Assembly: GCA_025934775.1 (NCBI GenBank)
Contig: JAICWO010000008.1
Coordinates: forward strand, 206,814-270,813
From: Gemmatimonadaceae bacterium
GTDB taxonomy: Bacteria > Gemmatimonadota > Gemmatimonadetes > Gemmatimonadales > Gemmatimonadaceae
DNA: 64,000 nucleotides
Reading direction: 5' to 3'
Shown here in pieces: positions 57,084-64,000 of the stretch (position 1 is its first letter; the number at the start of each line of letters is the position of its first letter). The translations under genes and the position numbers were made by a program. A model generated the notes under the pieces. It was given only the letters and a program-made list of their open reading frames with translations, was not told where the DNA came from and did not search any database.

Positions 57084-57706
57084 CGGACCGTCCCGCCGCT
57101 CAGCGTGACGGCATGGGCGCCCGTCACAGGCGGAAGCGAGTCACGCGTCGCGAAGGCAGACACCGTCGCGACGATCGTCAACACCTCGGTCCCGGGCTCG
57201 GCGCGTGCGACGCGCGACACGTCGATGCGATCCACCTGCACGAGCTTCGCGCCGTGCTCGAGCTGATGGAGGAATGCCAGGGTCCCCGCCAGATCTGACT
57301 CGGCGCGGATATCGACACGAATTTTCCTAACACCCTCGGTGGCCGGGGCGGCGGCCCCGGTGTTCGCTTCCTCGAGCCAGACACGCGCGTTGCGTGCGAC
57401 GTCCGCGACGTACGACGCGAGCTCCGCGCTCGCCATCACGTCGTCCTTGCCTTGAAAGAGTCGCGGACGCATGGCGCGCATCGCCGAATCTGCGACACGC
57501 TGAAGCCGCGGATTCCGCTGTGCCGTTGCGACCGCGTCGCGCTCGCGTGCCAATGCCGCGCGTTCCGACGTGAGCGCGTCTTCCGCGTCGGCGAGCGACG
57601 CGCGATAGGGCCGCACGACCAACAGGAAGAGCGCGAACGGAAGCAGCGCGACCCCTCCCAATGCGATCGCCCGGCGATCGCGCGATTGCATGGTTCGCCA
57701 GCTCAT
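57080..57706 (-). CDS. gspM: Type II secretion protein GspM/PilO-like
   Basis: 208 residues from the ATG at 57706, overlapping the gspL stop by 4 bp. A short cytoplasmic N-terminus, one transmembrane segment (IALGGVALLPFALFLLVVRP), a coiled-coil region (LADAEDALTSERAALARERD) and a ferredoxin-like domain (KIRVDIRAESDLAGTLAFLH, LVQVDRIDVSRVARAEPG). This is the GspM/PilO architecture; such proteins pair with GspL and connect the ATPase platform to the pseudopilus. The stop overlaps gspC by 4 bp. Confidence 0.83.
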   Translation of the reverse strand: MSWRTMQSRDRRAIALGGVALLPFALFLLVVRPYRASLADAEDALTSERAALARERDAVATAQRNPRLQRVADSAMRAMRPRLFQGKDDVMASAELASYVADVARNARVWLEEANTGAAAPATEGVRKIRVDIRAESDLAGTLAFLHQLEHGAKLVQVDRIDVSRVARAEPGTEVLTIVATVSAFATRDSLPPVTGAHAVTLSGGTVR

Positions 57707-59058
57707 CGCGCGCCCTCCGTCGTTCGCACGCGCGCGGCGATCACGAAATGCTCGAGCGAGGCACCGCCGTCTTGCAGTTCGCGGCGCACCGGCGCGGCGG
57801 CTTTGACGTCGCGCAGCAGCGGAATGCGAGAGAGCGAATCGAAAACGGGTGCCGCGTGATCCGCGAGTCCCTCGACGACGATGGAATCGCCGCGCGCGCG
57901 AATTGCCGTGAGGTGCGCGTCGTCGGGCAGGCCGTCGGTGAGCGCCGCGATCACCGACGACCACTGTGTCGCGTCGCGATCGGCCGACGCGAGCGCGGCG
58001 AGATCGTTGAACGCGGCCTCGATCGTCGTGCGGCCGACGAGCGTCGACGCGATCTTCGGCCGGAGCTCGTCGCGATCGCGACGGACCAGCTCGAGCTGGT
58101 GGTGCACGCCCCAGAGCTGGATGCCGGCAGCGATCGCGAACAGCGCCGCAGCGGCGCCCGCGACGATCCAGCGTGCGCGGCGAACCGTGTCTCGCTCTCT
58201 CGAGATCGCCGCCTCGCTCTTGAGCGCTGGACCAATGCTGGCACCGGCGTACTCCGCCGCGATCATGCCGGCATTATCGGAACCGGCCGAGTTCACGTTG
58301 ACGCGCGCGCCGGCGGACGAGAGCACCGTGCTCAAGGCGCCGCGTTGCTGCGCCGCCCCGAAGATCCCAATGCGCGCGCCCGCCCCGATCGCATCCGCGA
58401 CGAGCGAAGCGTCATCCGTCGCCGCGCGGAAGCGGCGGACACCCGCGAGCCGCCGCTGCTCGAGCTGCAACAGATCCGTGCGGTCTCCGTGCGCGATCGC
58501 GACGAATGCGGTACCGCGCTCGAAGGCCGGCCATGCGGCGAGCGCCGCGGCGGCCCACGCCGTCTCCGCCGGTGCAATCGTGTCGACGAGCCACCCCGCG
58601 TCTTCAGCCGCCGCGCGAATCGAGGCGACGAGTCGCGCTGATGCGGCGGCCGCGACGACGATCGCGGACTCGCCGCGGCCGCCGCGCGCGAGCGTGCTCA
58701 CGCCGACGACCTGCGGTCCGCGCGCATTCACGAAATAGCGTCCCGCATTGCGGGTGAGGAGAATCTGCAAATCTTCCGCGCGCGCCGGCGGCAGATCGAC
58801 GCGGCGCACCTCGATGAGCGGCGAGAGCAGCGAGATCGAGAGCGAGCCGCTCTCCGTGCCAACGGTACGCGCCAGGTCGTGGAGCGCCGCGGAGAGCGAC
58901 GGCCACGGTCCGCCATCGAGCGGCGGCGGATCGAGCGCGCGGCGCCACGCGTCGCTCGATCCGAGACGCACGTCGGCCGCGCAGAGTTCGCTCGATGAGA
59001 TCGAGACTCCCGTGTTCACGCGGCGCCGAGTCGCCGTCCCGCGTCGCGCGGCTACCAT
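57703..59058 (-). CDS. gspL: Type II secretion protein GspL/PilM-like
   Basis: About 451 residues from the ATG at 59058, overlapping gspK by 7 bp; a GTG at 59019 is an alternative. The N-terminal ~300 residues are an actin-like ASKHA fold (SLSISLLSPLIEVRRVDLPP, TAFVAIAHGDRTDLLQLEQR, GIFGAAQQRG). A transmembrane helix follows (ARWIVAGAAAALFAIAAGIQ), then a coiled-coil and a periplasmic ferredoxin-like domain (TAIRARGDSIVVEGLADHAA). GspL recruits GspE through the cytoplasmic part. PilM plus PilN fused in one protein gives the same plan. Confidence 0.84.
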   Translation of the reverse strand: MVAARRGTATRRRVNTGVSISSSELCAADVRLGSSDAWRRALDPPPLDGGPWPSLSAALHDLARTVGTESGSLSISLLSPLIEVRRVDLPPARAEDLQILLTRNAGRYFVNARGPQVVGVSTLARGGRGESAIVVAAAASARLVASIRAAAEDAGWLVDTIAPAETAWAAAALAAWPAFERGTAFVAIAHGDRTDLLQLEQRRLAGVRRFRAATDDASLVADAIGAGARIGIFGAAQQRGALSTVLSSAGARVNVNSAGSDNAGMIAAEYAGASIGPALKSEAAISRERDTVRRARWIVAGAAAALFAIAAGIQLWGVHHQLELVRRDRDELRPKIASTLVGRTTIEAAFNDLAALASADRDATQWSSVIAALTDGLPDDAHLTAIRARGDSIVVEGLADHAAPVFDSLSRIPLLRDVKAAAPVRRELQDGGASLEHFVIAARVRTTEGAR

Positions 59059-60020
59059 ATCATGGAATCCACATAGGTGGTGCGATCGGCGTTCTGCCGC
59101 ACCACGGCCACGAGCTTCGTCGGCGGCGCCTGCGGTCCGACTCGCGCCAGAATCGTGAGCTCGATCCACGTCGTCTGCGTCGTCGCGCGCGCCTGCAGCG
59201 CATTGAGCGCTTGCGGCGTGGCGAGTTGGCCAGCAACCCGGCGGCGCCGATCGGTCGCGCCGGGGAGCACTTGCGAGACGCTCTGAATCCGCCGGCCTTG
59301 CGACCGCATCTGCAGAATGAGATTGATCGTCGCGTCGGTCATGCCGGGCAGCACACGGAGCACCGGCACCGGGGCGGTGTTGAGATTGATCAATGCGTCG
59401 CCGTGCGTGGTCAGATACGGCGCCGCTTGCGCGTAGATGTCCGGCGTCATGCCCATCACGTTTCGCAGCTCGTCGATGTCGCGGAACGGCGCGTTCGTCG
59501 GCAGCGCGAGCATGCCGGCGCGGATGTACGCGTCGCGCTCGGCGCCGCTCGGCCGCGGAATGCTGTCCGGGTCGCGCCAGTCCATGATCGATTGCGCGAG
59601 CTGCGTCGACTTCGTGTAATCCTGTAAGAGAAAGGTGAAAAAGGTCTGAATCTCGTTCTCATTGAGATTATTGATATTCAACTTCTCTCCGAGATCGGCC
59701 GCCACAACGCTCACCGGCGTGCTGTCGACCATCACATCGCCGGAGTAGACGGAGTCGGCGTCGAGCCACGGGTCCGTCGCACGGAGGCCGGCGATGATCG
59801 CGTTCGAGCCGGCGGGCGCGGCGCGCAGTGCCTGCTCGAGCCGCGCCTGCGTCGCGGCGAGCGCGCCGAGGGCGAGGCCGCGCTGCACGCCGCGCTCCGA
59901 GGCGTCGATCCCGAGTTGGCGCCGCTCGTGCGCCTCGAGACTGAATTGGAGCGCGACGGCCGCGATCGCGACCACGAGCCAGAGCGCGGCGAGCAGCGCG
60001 ACTCCGCGTCGGGCGCTCAT
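59052..60020 (-). CDS. gspK: Type II secretion minor pseudopilin GspK
   Basis: 322 residues. The N-terminus RRGVALLAALWLVVAIAAVA is a pseudopilin helix whose position +5 is not Glu, as is characteristic of GspK. The large globular domain has the GspK helix-hairpin region (EKLNINNLNENEIQTFFTFL, SQRIMDWRDPDSIPRPSGAE-like: SIMDWRDPDSIPRPSGAERD, FRDIDELRNVMGMTPDIYAQ) and the second NLNTAPVPVLRVLPGMTD motif. It caps the pseudopilus tip together with I and J. Overlaps gspJ by 4 bp. Confidence 0.92.
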   Translation of the reverse strand: MSARRGVALLAALWLVVAIAAVALQFSLEAHERRQLGIDASERGVQRGLALGALAATQARLEQALRAAPAGSNAIIAGLRATDPWLDADSVYSGDVMVDSTPVSVVAADLGEKLNINNLNENEIQTFFTFLLQDYTKSTQLAQSIMDWRDPDSIPRPSGAERDAYIRAGMLALPTNAPFRDIDELRNVMGMTPDIYAQAAPYLTTHGDALINLNTAPVPVLRVLPGMTDATINLILQMRSQGRRIQSVSQVLPGATDRRRRVAGQLATPQALNALQARATTQTTWIELTILARVGPQAPPTKLVAVVRQNADRTTYVDSMIW

Positions 60021-60688
60021 TGTACGACCCTCGTCGACAGGCCGCGCACCTCGAACAGCATCGGCACCTGGAGAATCGGCGAGATGGTGTCGCCCTCGGC
60101 AGCGCCGAACGTCACCCGGTACGCACTCGGCAGGATCGTCGCGCCTTCACTCTCCGGAATCCAACGATTCGTGCGCGAGTCGAGGTACTCGACGGTCATC
60201 GTGCCGATGGTCGAATCGAGCATCTTGCGCATGAGCGGCTGGAGGAAGTTGGGTTGGTACTCGATCGAGAGCCCGTGCTCCGGGGTGTTCGGATCCGCGT
60301 CGACGTAGAGCCGGATGCTCGTGTTCGGCAGGAGCGACGGGCTGAGCGCGTTCGTCGTGAACCGGAGCTCGTCGCCCGCCGCCTGCGCCGCCGCGACCGC
60401 ACCGACGCTCATCGCGCCGCCGCCGGATTGCGACTGCGTCCCGCCCGCCCGGAATGAGCCGCGCGGTCCGCCGCCGCGCTGAATCTGGATCGTGCCCGCC
60501 TCGAGCCACGAGTGCAGCATGTCGCGCATCGCGACTGCGCGCTCAGTCGTCGCGTTCGCGTGGCGAATCGTGTAGCGGTGATCGATCACCGACGCGAACG
60601 TCGCGGCGCCCGCGGTCGCCATCATTCCGGTGATCGCGAGTCCGATCACGAGCTCCATGAGCGTCATTCCGCGGCGCGCGCGCGTCAT
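60017..60688 (-). CDS. gspJ: Type II secretion minor pseudopilin GspJ
   Basis: 223 residues from the ATG at 60688, overlapping gspI by 4 bp. Prepilin leader MTRARRG followed by MTLMELVIGLAITGMMATAG, cleavage after G7 and Glu at +5 (E12). The globular part has the GspJ strands IRLYVDADPNTPEHGLSIEY and TMTVEYLDSRTNRWIPESEG. A Gly/Ser-rich loop (GGGPRGSFRAGGTQSQSGGG) is inserted near residue 75. It forms the tip complex with GspI and GspK. Confidence 0.9.
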   Translation of the reverse strand: MTRARRGMTLMELVIGLAITGMMATAGAATFASVIDHRYTIRHANATTERAVAMRDMLHSWLEAGTIQIQRGGGPRGSFRAGGTQSQSGGGAMSVGAVAAAQAAGDELRFTTNALSPSLLPNTSIRLYVDADPNTPEHGLSIEYQPNFLQPLMRKMLDSTIGTMTVEYLDSRTNRWIPESEGATILPSAYRVTFGAAEGDTISPILQVPMLFEVRGLSTRVVQ

Positions 60689-61083
60689 CGCGTGAACACC
60701 GGCGGACTGCGGAAGACGTACGTCTTCACCACGTACGATCCTTCGGCCCAGTTGACGGTGACGCGCACGTCGAAGAGTCCCGGCTGATCGGAGACCGGCG
60801 TTGCCGACGTCGTCCACGTGTACTCATCGAGTGGCGCCCCGAACTTGCCGCTCTTCACCGAGTCCGGCAGCGCCTCCATCGAGTTGTAGTTGAAGAGATT
60901 CAGGAAATCGAGGCGCGTCGTCGCGAGCGCTTCCACTTCCATCGCGCGCCGCGAACGCTCGGCGGTGCGCATGTCGCCGCCCACCGCCTCGAGCGCCGAC
61001 ACCGACGTGATGCCGACGATCGCGATCGCGACCACCGCCTCGAGCAGCGAGATGCCCGCGCGCGCGCTACCGTGAATCCGCAC
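60685..61083 (-). CDS. gspI: Type II secretion minor pseudopilin GspI
   Basis: 132 residues from a GTG at 61083 that lies 17 bp inside gspH. Prepilin cleavage site RAG/ISLLEAVVAIAIVGIT after G10, Glu +5 is E15. Downstream helix AERSRRAMEVEALATTRLDF and a short beta domain (GLFDVRVTVNWAEGSYVVKT) follow. Small size and position between H and J fit GspI. The signal needs a prepilin peptidase (GspO/PilD), which is not encoded in the window. Confidence 0.89.
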   Translation of the reverse strand: MRIHGSARAGISLLEAVVAIAIVGITSVSALEAVGGDMRTAERSRRAMEVEALATTRLDFLNLFNYNSMEALPDSVKSGKFGAPLDEYTWTTSATPVSDQPGLFDVRVTVNWAEGSYVVKTYVFRSPPVFTR

Positions 61084-61513
61084 GCGCCACTCCGCTCCAG
61101 GGATCCACGCGAACGATGAGCGGCACGGCGCCCGAGCGCACGACCACCGTATCGGCGAAGGCCGCGCCGGTCGGCTGAAACACGTACTGCAGGCGCGGCT
61201 GATCCGACGCGATCGTCGCCGCGAGTCCGAGATCGAGCGTGCCGGTCGTCATCGTCCCACTTCCCGACGCTGTCGCCGTGTCGAGCTGATAATTGAGCGT
61301 TTTTGGATCGAGCCGCAGCGTGACGACCGCGTGGTCGTCGATCGCGACTTTGCGCGCGTCGTGCAGGAGGCCGAGCACCTGATCCGCCGGCTCGAGCGGC
61401 TTGTCGTCGACGAGGCGCGCGAACGCCGGCGCGGCGAGCGTCGCGGCGATCGCCATCACGAGGAGCACCATCGTGAGCTCCCAGAGCGTGAACCCCCGGC
61501 GCGCGCGCGTCAC
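61067..61513 (-). CDS. gspH: Type II secretion minor pseudopilin GspH
   Basis: 148 residues from a GTG at 61513 overlapping the gspF stop as GTGA. Leader TRARRG then FTLWELTMVLLVMAIAATLA, cleavage after G7, Glu +5 is E12. The following helix and beta sandwich (KVAIDDHAVVTLRLDPKTLN, LQYVFQPTGAAFADTVVVRS) are as in GspH/FimT. The same leader TRARRG is used by GspJ. It sits between the tip complex and the GspG shaft in known systems. Confidence 0.89.
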   Translation of the reverse strand: MTRARRGFTLWELTMVLLVMAIAATLAAPAFARLVDDKPLEPADQVLGLLHDARKVAIDDHAVVTLRLDPKTLNYQLDTATASGSGTMTTGTLDLGLAATIASDQPRLQYVFQPTGAAFADTVVVRSGAVPLIVRVDPWSGVARADSR

Positions 61514-62715
61514 TTGAACGAGTTCGCGTTGATGCCGTAGATCGCTTGCAGGAGCGAGAGCGCGACGAAGGCGACGATCGCACCGAACACCACGATCATC
61601 GCCGGCTCGAGCAGCGTCGCCAGCCGCTGGGTGGCGCGTTCGGTACGCTCCTCGAAGATGTCGGCGGCTTTCATGAGAAATGTCTGAAGCTGCCCCGCGT
61701 CTTCGCCCACGCCGACGAGCTGCGCGAGCATCGGCGGAAAGAGCCCGCTCTCCGCGACCGCTCCGCGGAGCGAGCTCCCCTCGCGCACTTTGGTGCGCAC
61801 CCGGGTCACGTCGTCGCGCGCGATCGGATCGCCGATCGATTCCACCGTATCGTCGAGCGCGGCGAGGAGCGGCGCGCCGCCGCCCAGCAGCACGCCGACG
61901 AGCCGCGCGAACCGGCCGGCGAGCGCGTAGCGGCGGAGCGTCGCGACACCGGGCAGCGCGAGCAGCACGCGCGCCCACGCGCGGCGGCCTTCATCGGTGT
62001 TCGCGACCCACGCCGCGAACGCCGCGATCGCGAACGGCACGAGCAGGAGCACGGGCCAGAGCCGATGCAGCGCCTTCGACAGCGCGAGCAGCGTCGCCGT
62101 CGACCTGGGAAGCGTGGCGCCGCTCCCCTCGAGCAGCGTGACGAACCGCGGCAGCACGAAGAAGAGCAGCACCGTCACCGCGACAGCCCCGGCGGTCGCG
62201 AGCAGCATCGGGTAGATCGCCGCCGAGAGAATCTTGCCGCGCAGCGCTTCGTCGCGCTCGAGCTGGTCGGCGAGGCGCGCGAACGCGCTGTCGAGATCGC
62301 CGCTCTTCTCTCCCGCGCGCACGAGACCGACGTAGAGCGGCGAGAAGAGCGCGCGATGCTGCCCCAGCGCGGTCGAGAGCGTGTCGCCGCGCTCGACGCG
62401 CGCGCGCACATCCTGCAGCGCGGCGTGTACGTCCCCCGATGCCACGCCCGATGCGGCGTTCAGCGCGTGGGCCAGCGGCATGCCCACCGGCAGGAGCGCC
62501 GCCAGCGCGCGCGTCACCTCGAGCACCTCGCGCCGGCGGCCAAACCGGAAGCTTCGCTTCCCACCCAGACCCGCACCCGCCGACTCGGCGACATCCAGCA
62601 CGAAGAGCCCCCGCTCCTCGAGCGAGCGCGCCAGCGCGTTCGAGCTCACCGCGTGCGCTTCGCCGCGCGTCCGCTTGCCCGCGCCATCAACGGCCTGGTA
62701 TGCGTAGGTGGGCAT
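61510..62715 (-). CDS. gspF: Type II secretion inner-membrane platform GspF
   Basis: 401 residues. The opening MPTYAYQAVDGAGKRTRGEA is typical. Two GspF cytoplasmic domains (ALAALLPVGMPLAHALNAAS, YVGLVRAGEKSGDLDSAFAR; FARLVGVLLGGGAPLLAALD, LVGVGEDAGQLQTFLMKAAD) alternate with three transmembrane segments (AVAVTVLLFFVLPRFVTLLE, LLLVPFAIAAFAAWVAN, MIVVFGAIVAFVALSLLQAI). It is the assembly platform that GspE drives. It follows gspG by 9 bp. Confidence 0.94.
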   Translation of the reverse strand: MPTYAYQAVDGAGKRTRGEAHAVSSNALARSLEERGLFVLDVAESAGAGLGGKRSFRFGRRREVLEVTRALAALLPVGMPLAHALNAASGVASGDVHAALQDVRARVERGDTLSTALGQHRALFSPLYVGLVRAGEKSGDLDSAFARLADQLERDEALRGKILSAAIYPMLLATAGAVAVTVLLFFVLPRFVTLLEGSGATLPRSTATLLALSKALHRLWPVLLLVPFAIAAFAAWVANTDEGRRAWARVLLALPGVATLRRYALAGRFARLVGVLLGGGAPLLAALDDTVESIGDPIARDDVTRVRTKVREGSSLRGAVAESGLFPPMLAQLVGVGEDAGQLQTFLMKAADIFEERTERATQRLATLLEPAMIVVFGAIVAFVALSLLQAIYGINANSFK

Positions 62716-62724
62716 GAGAGATTG

Positions 62725-63186
62725 CTATTGCCAACTTACTATATCGGCGTCTTCCCCGTCGCCGCCCGGCTTGCCGTCCGCGCCGTACGTGAGGAGATCG
62801 AATCCGAGCGTGTTCTGCTGCCCGGGAAACGTGTACATGTAGGCCTTGCCCCACGGATCGGGCGGCACGGGCTTGCGAAGGTAGGGGCCGCGCCAATTGG
62901 ACGGCGGATCGATCGTCGGCTTCTCCCACAGCGCGTTGAGGCCCTGCTCGGTCGTGGGATAGCGGCCGTTGTCGAGACGATACGCGTCGAGCGCGGCGCT
63001 CAGCATCTCGATCTGCGATTTGGCCGTGGCGTCCTTCGCGGCGCCCACGTGCTGGAAGATGTTCGGCGCGACGAGCGTGGCGAGGATCGCGATCACGACG
63101 ATCACCACGAGGATTTCGATCAGCGTGAAGCCCGCTCTGATCGGCCGAGTGGCGCCGCGGCGGAGTGCGGGAGAGAGAGCTGGCAT
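62725..63186 (-). CDS. gspG: Type II secretion major pseudopilin GspG
   Basis: 153 residues. Leader cleavage RAG/FTLIEILVVIVVIAILAT after G19, Glu +5 is E24. The rest has the GspG hallmarks: KSQIEMLSAALDAYRLDNGR, YPTTEQGLNALWEKP, WRGPYLRKPVPPDPWGKAYM and the Ca-loop ending FDLLTYGADGKPGGDGEDAD. It is the major subunit of the pseudopilus that pushes substrates through the GspD channel. First gene of the operon; the promoter should lie in 63187-63499. Confidence 0.95.
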   Translation of the reverse strand: MPALSPALRRGATRPIRAGFTLIEILVVIVVIAILATLVAPNIFQHVGAAKDATAKSQIEMLSAALDAYRLDNGRYPTTEQGLNALWEKPTIDPPSNWRGPYLRKPVPPDPWGKAYMYTFPGQQNTLGFDLLTYGADGKPGGDGEDADIVSWQ

Positions 63187-63499
63187 TCGGAAACCGTGGT
63201 GGGTGGATTGCGACGCCGCGCGCCGGAGCGCGGCTCCTTCATTAGTGTTACGCGTGAACGGCAGACGACGTTTTGCCGAACATCGTTAAGATGGGTGCGC
63301 GCGCGGGCTTCGGCCATCGGATCGGCGATCTGATCGGCCCTCTCAGTACCGCGCTCCCCGCCGTTTGTTCGGCGAACCGGAATCCCCTGGGGGCCGATGC
63401 GTGCCGAACGCGCCGCCCTGTCGGCGCGTCCGGCCCTCCCATTGACTTCCTATGGGAATGCTATATCGTGCGGCTTACCCTAGAGTTCCGATGGGAGTC
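63187..63499. other. 313-bp divergent gap between gspG and padR, with promoter-like and palindromic elements
   Basis: No gene. A perfect 8-bp inverted repeat ACGCGCCG/CGGCGCGT (63408-63415 and 63422-63429, 6-nt loop) may be an operator. TTGACT (63443-63448) followed by an A/T-rich TATATC stretch is a candidate promoter for padR, though the spacing is short and the match uncertain. Nothing clear for the gspG side. Confidence 0.45.
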
Positions 63500-63844
63500 A
63501 TGGCCCAGACCAACGTCGACATCCTCCGCGGCACGCTCGACCTGCTCATCCTCAAGGCCCTGAGTTGGGGATCGACCCACGGCTACGGCGTCGCGCGGTG
63601 GATCGAGCAGGCGACGCAGGACGTGCTGCAGATCGAAGAAGGCTCGCTCTACCCCGCCCTCCACCGGCTCGAATCGCGCGATTGGATCGCGTCGGAGTGG
63701 GGCACGTCCGAGAACAACCGGCGCGCCAAGTTCTACACGCTCACGCCCAAAGGGCGCGCGCAGCTCCGCGTCGAGGCGGCCACCTGGACGCGGTTCGCGC
63801 AGGCCGTGTTCGCCGCGCTCGAGGCGCCGCCCTCGCCGGCATGA
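63500..63844 (+). CDS. PadR family transcriptional regulator
   Basis: 114 residues from the ATG at 63500 (63491 is also possible). A winged-helix PadR domain: VDILRGTLDLLILKALSWGS, GYGVARWIEQATQDVLQIEE, GSLYPALHRLESRDWIASEW, NRRAKFYTLTPKGRAQL. The conserved GSLYPALHRLE recognition region is present. In Acidobacteria- and Gemmatimonadota-like genomes such PadR genes sit directly before ADOP permeases and repress them. Here it is followed after 10 bp by exactly such a gene. Confidence 0.93.
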   Translation: MAQTNVDILRGTLDLLILKALSWGSTHGYGVARWIEQATQDVLQIEEGSLYPALHRLESRDWIASEWGTSENNRRAKFYTLTPKGRAQLRVEAATWTRFAQAVFAALEAPPSPA

Positions 63845-63854
63845 GGCTCCGCGA

Positions 63855-64000
63855 ATGAGCAAAGACTCACAGCCGGCGTGGCGCCGGTATCTCAGCTTCT
63901 GGGGCGCCAACCCCCGCGCCGACGTCGACGCCGAGCTCCGGTTCCACTTCGAGATGCGCGTCCGCGAGTACGTGGCGCGCGGCATGAGCCGCGCGGAGGC
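63855..64000 (+). CDS. ADOP-type ABC transporter permease (partial, 5' end)
   Basis: The first 48 residues are visible before the window ends. WRRYLSFWGANPRADVDAEL followed by RFHFEMRVREYVARGMSRAE is the cytoplasmic N-terminal helix pair of the acidobacterial duplicated orphan permease (ADOP) type, which precedes MacB-like and FtsX domains. The remainder is outside the window. Coupled to padR, 10 bp downstream. Confidence 0.87.
   Translation, partial: MSKDSQPAWRRYLSFWGANPRADVDAELRFHFEMRVREYVARGMSRAE

Noticed and set aside
61546..63333. 595-residue plus-strand frame opposite gspF/gspG
   Set aside because: Gln/Arg/His-rich shadow sequence; the secretion genes on the minus strand are certain.
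1..64000. tRNA, rRNA, integrase or attachment sites
   Set aside because: None was recognised on either strand, so the island boundaries remain compositional only.

Overview
The window is one stretch of a high-GC bacterial chromosome. No rRNA, tRNA or CRISPR was seen. Several features together suggest a Gemmatimonadota-like organism: a PadR regulator directly before an ADOP-type ABC permease, a large sortilin/BNR-propeller 'glycosyl hydrolase', abundant secreted peptidases, a KaiB/KaiC pair outside cyanobacteria, and dispersed GTCATCCCGAGCG palindromes. That assignment is inference from gene content; there is no phylogenetic marker here.

Layout. 1-2636 (minus): kaiC-kaiB-PAS kinase operon, with the kinase cut by the window edge. 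2765-12157: a membrane protein fused to a spermidine-synthase domain, divergent from an Lrp regulator and DMT exporter; a 1029-residue kinase/M23/class III aminotransferase fusion with a lipoprotein; an Arg/Asp-rich secreted protein; an APC permease. 12361-16506 (plus): ECF sigma, putative anti-sigma and two exported HEAT-repeat proteins, translationally coupled. 16511-24662: S9 peptidase, a GntR/SPFH/Yip1 membrane-stress-like cluster with a palindromic operator, a diguanylate cyclase, and an orphan substrate-binding lipoprotein overlapping a hybrid histidine kinase (to 26601).

26683-34856: a zinc-ribbon protein whose N-terminus is encoded by a heptanucleotide tandem array, a zinc alcohol dehydrogenase, the propeller protein, DinB and DUF3224 proteins, a lipoprotein and Ogt. 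34968-48130: M1 aminopeptidase, an LVIVD/small secreted/multicopper oxidase operon, class V aminotransferase, D-amino-acid deacylase, a TonB-plug-like secreted protein, a two-component system and a PepSY protein.

48405-53115 has visibly lower GC and mostly unrecognised secreted genes plus an orphan Clp-N protein and a second sigma factor; it looks like an accessory island. 53133-63186 (minus) is a complete type II secretion operon in the order gspG-F-H-I-J-K-L-M-C-D-E, with nearly every gene overlapping the next. The window ends with padR and the start of an ADOP permease.

The most unusual signals are (i) the KaiBC-kinase module with conserved phosphosites, (ii) heptanucleotide tandem arrays of related units at three loci, one inside a coding sequence where copy number would control reading frame, and (iii) a dispersed palindrome that has invaded the 3' end of gspD and been translated into the secretin.
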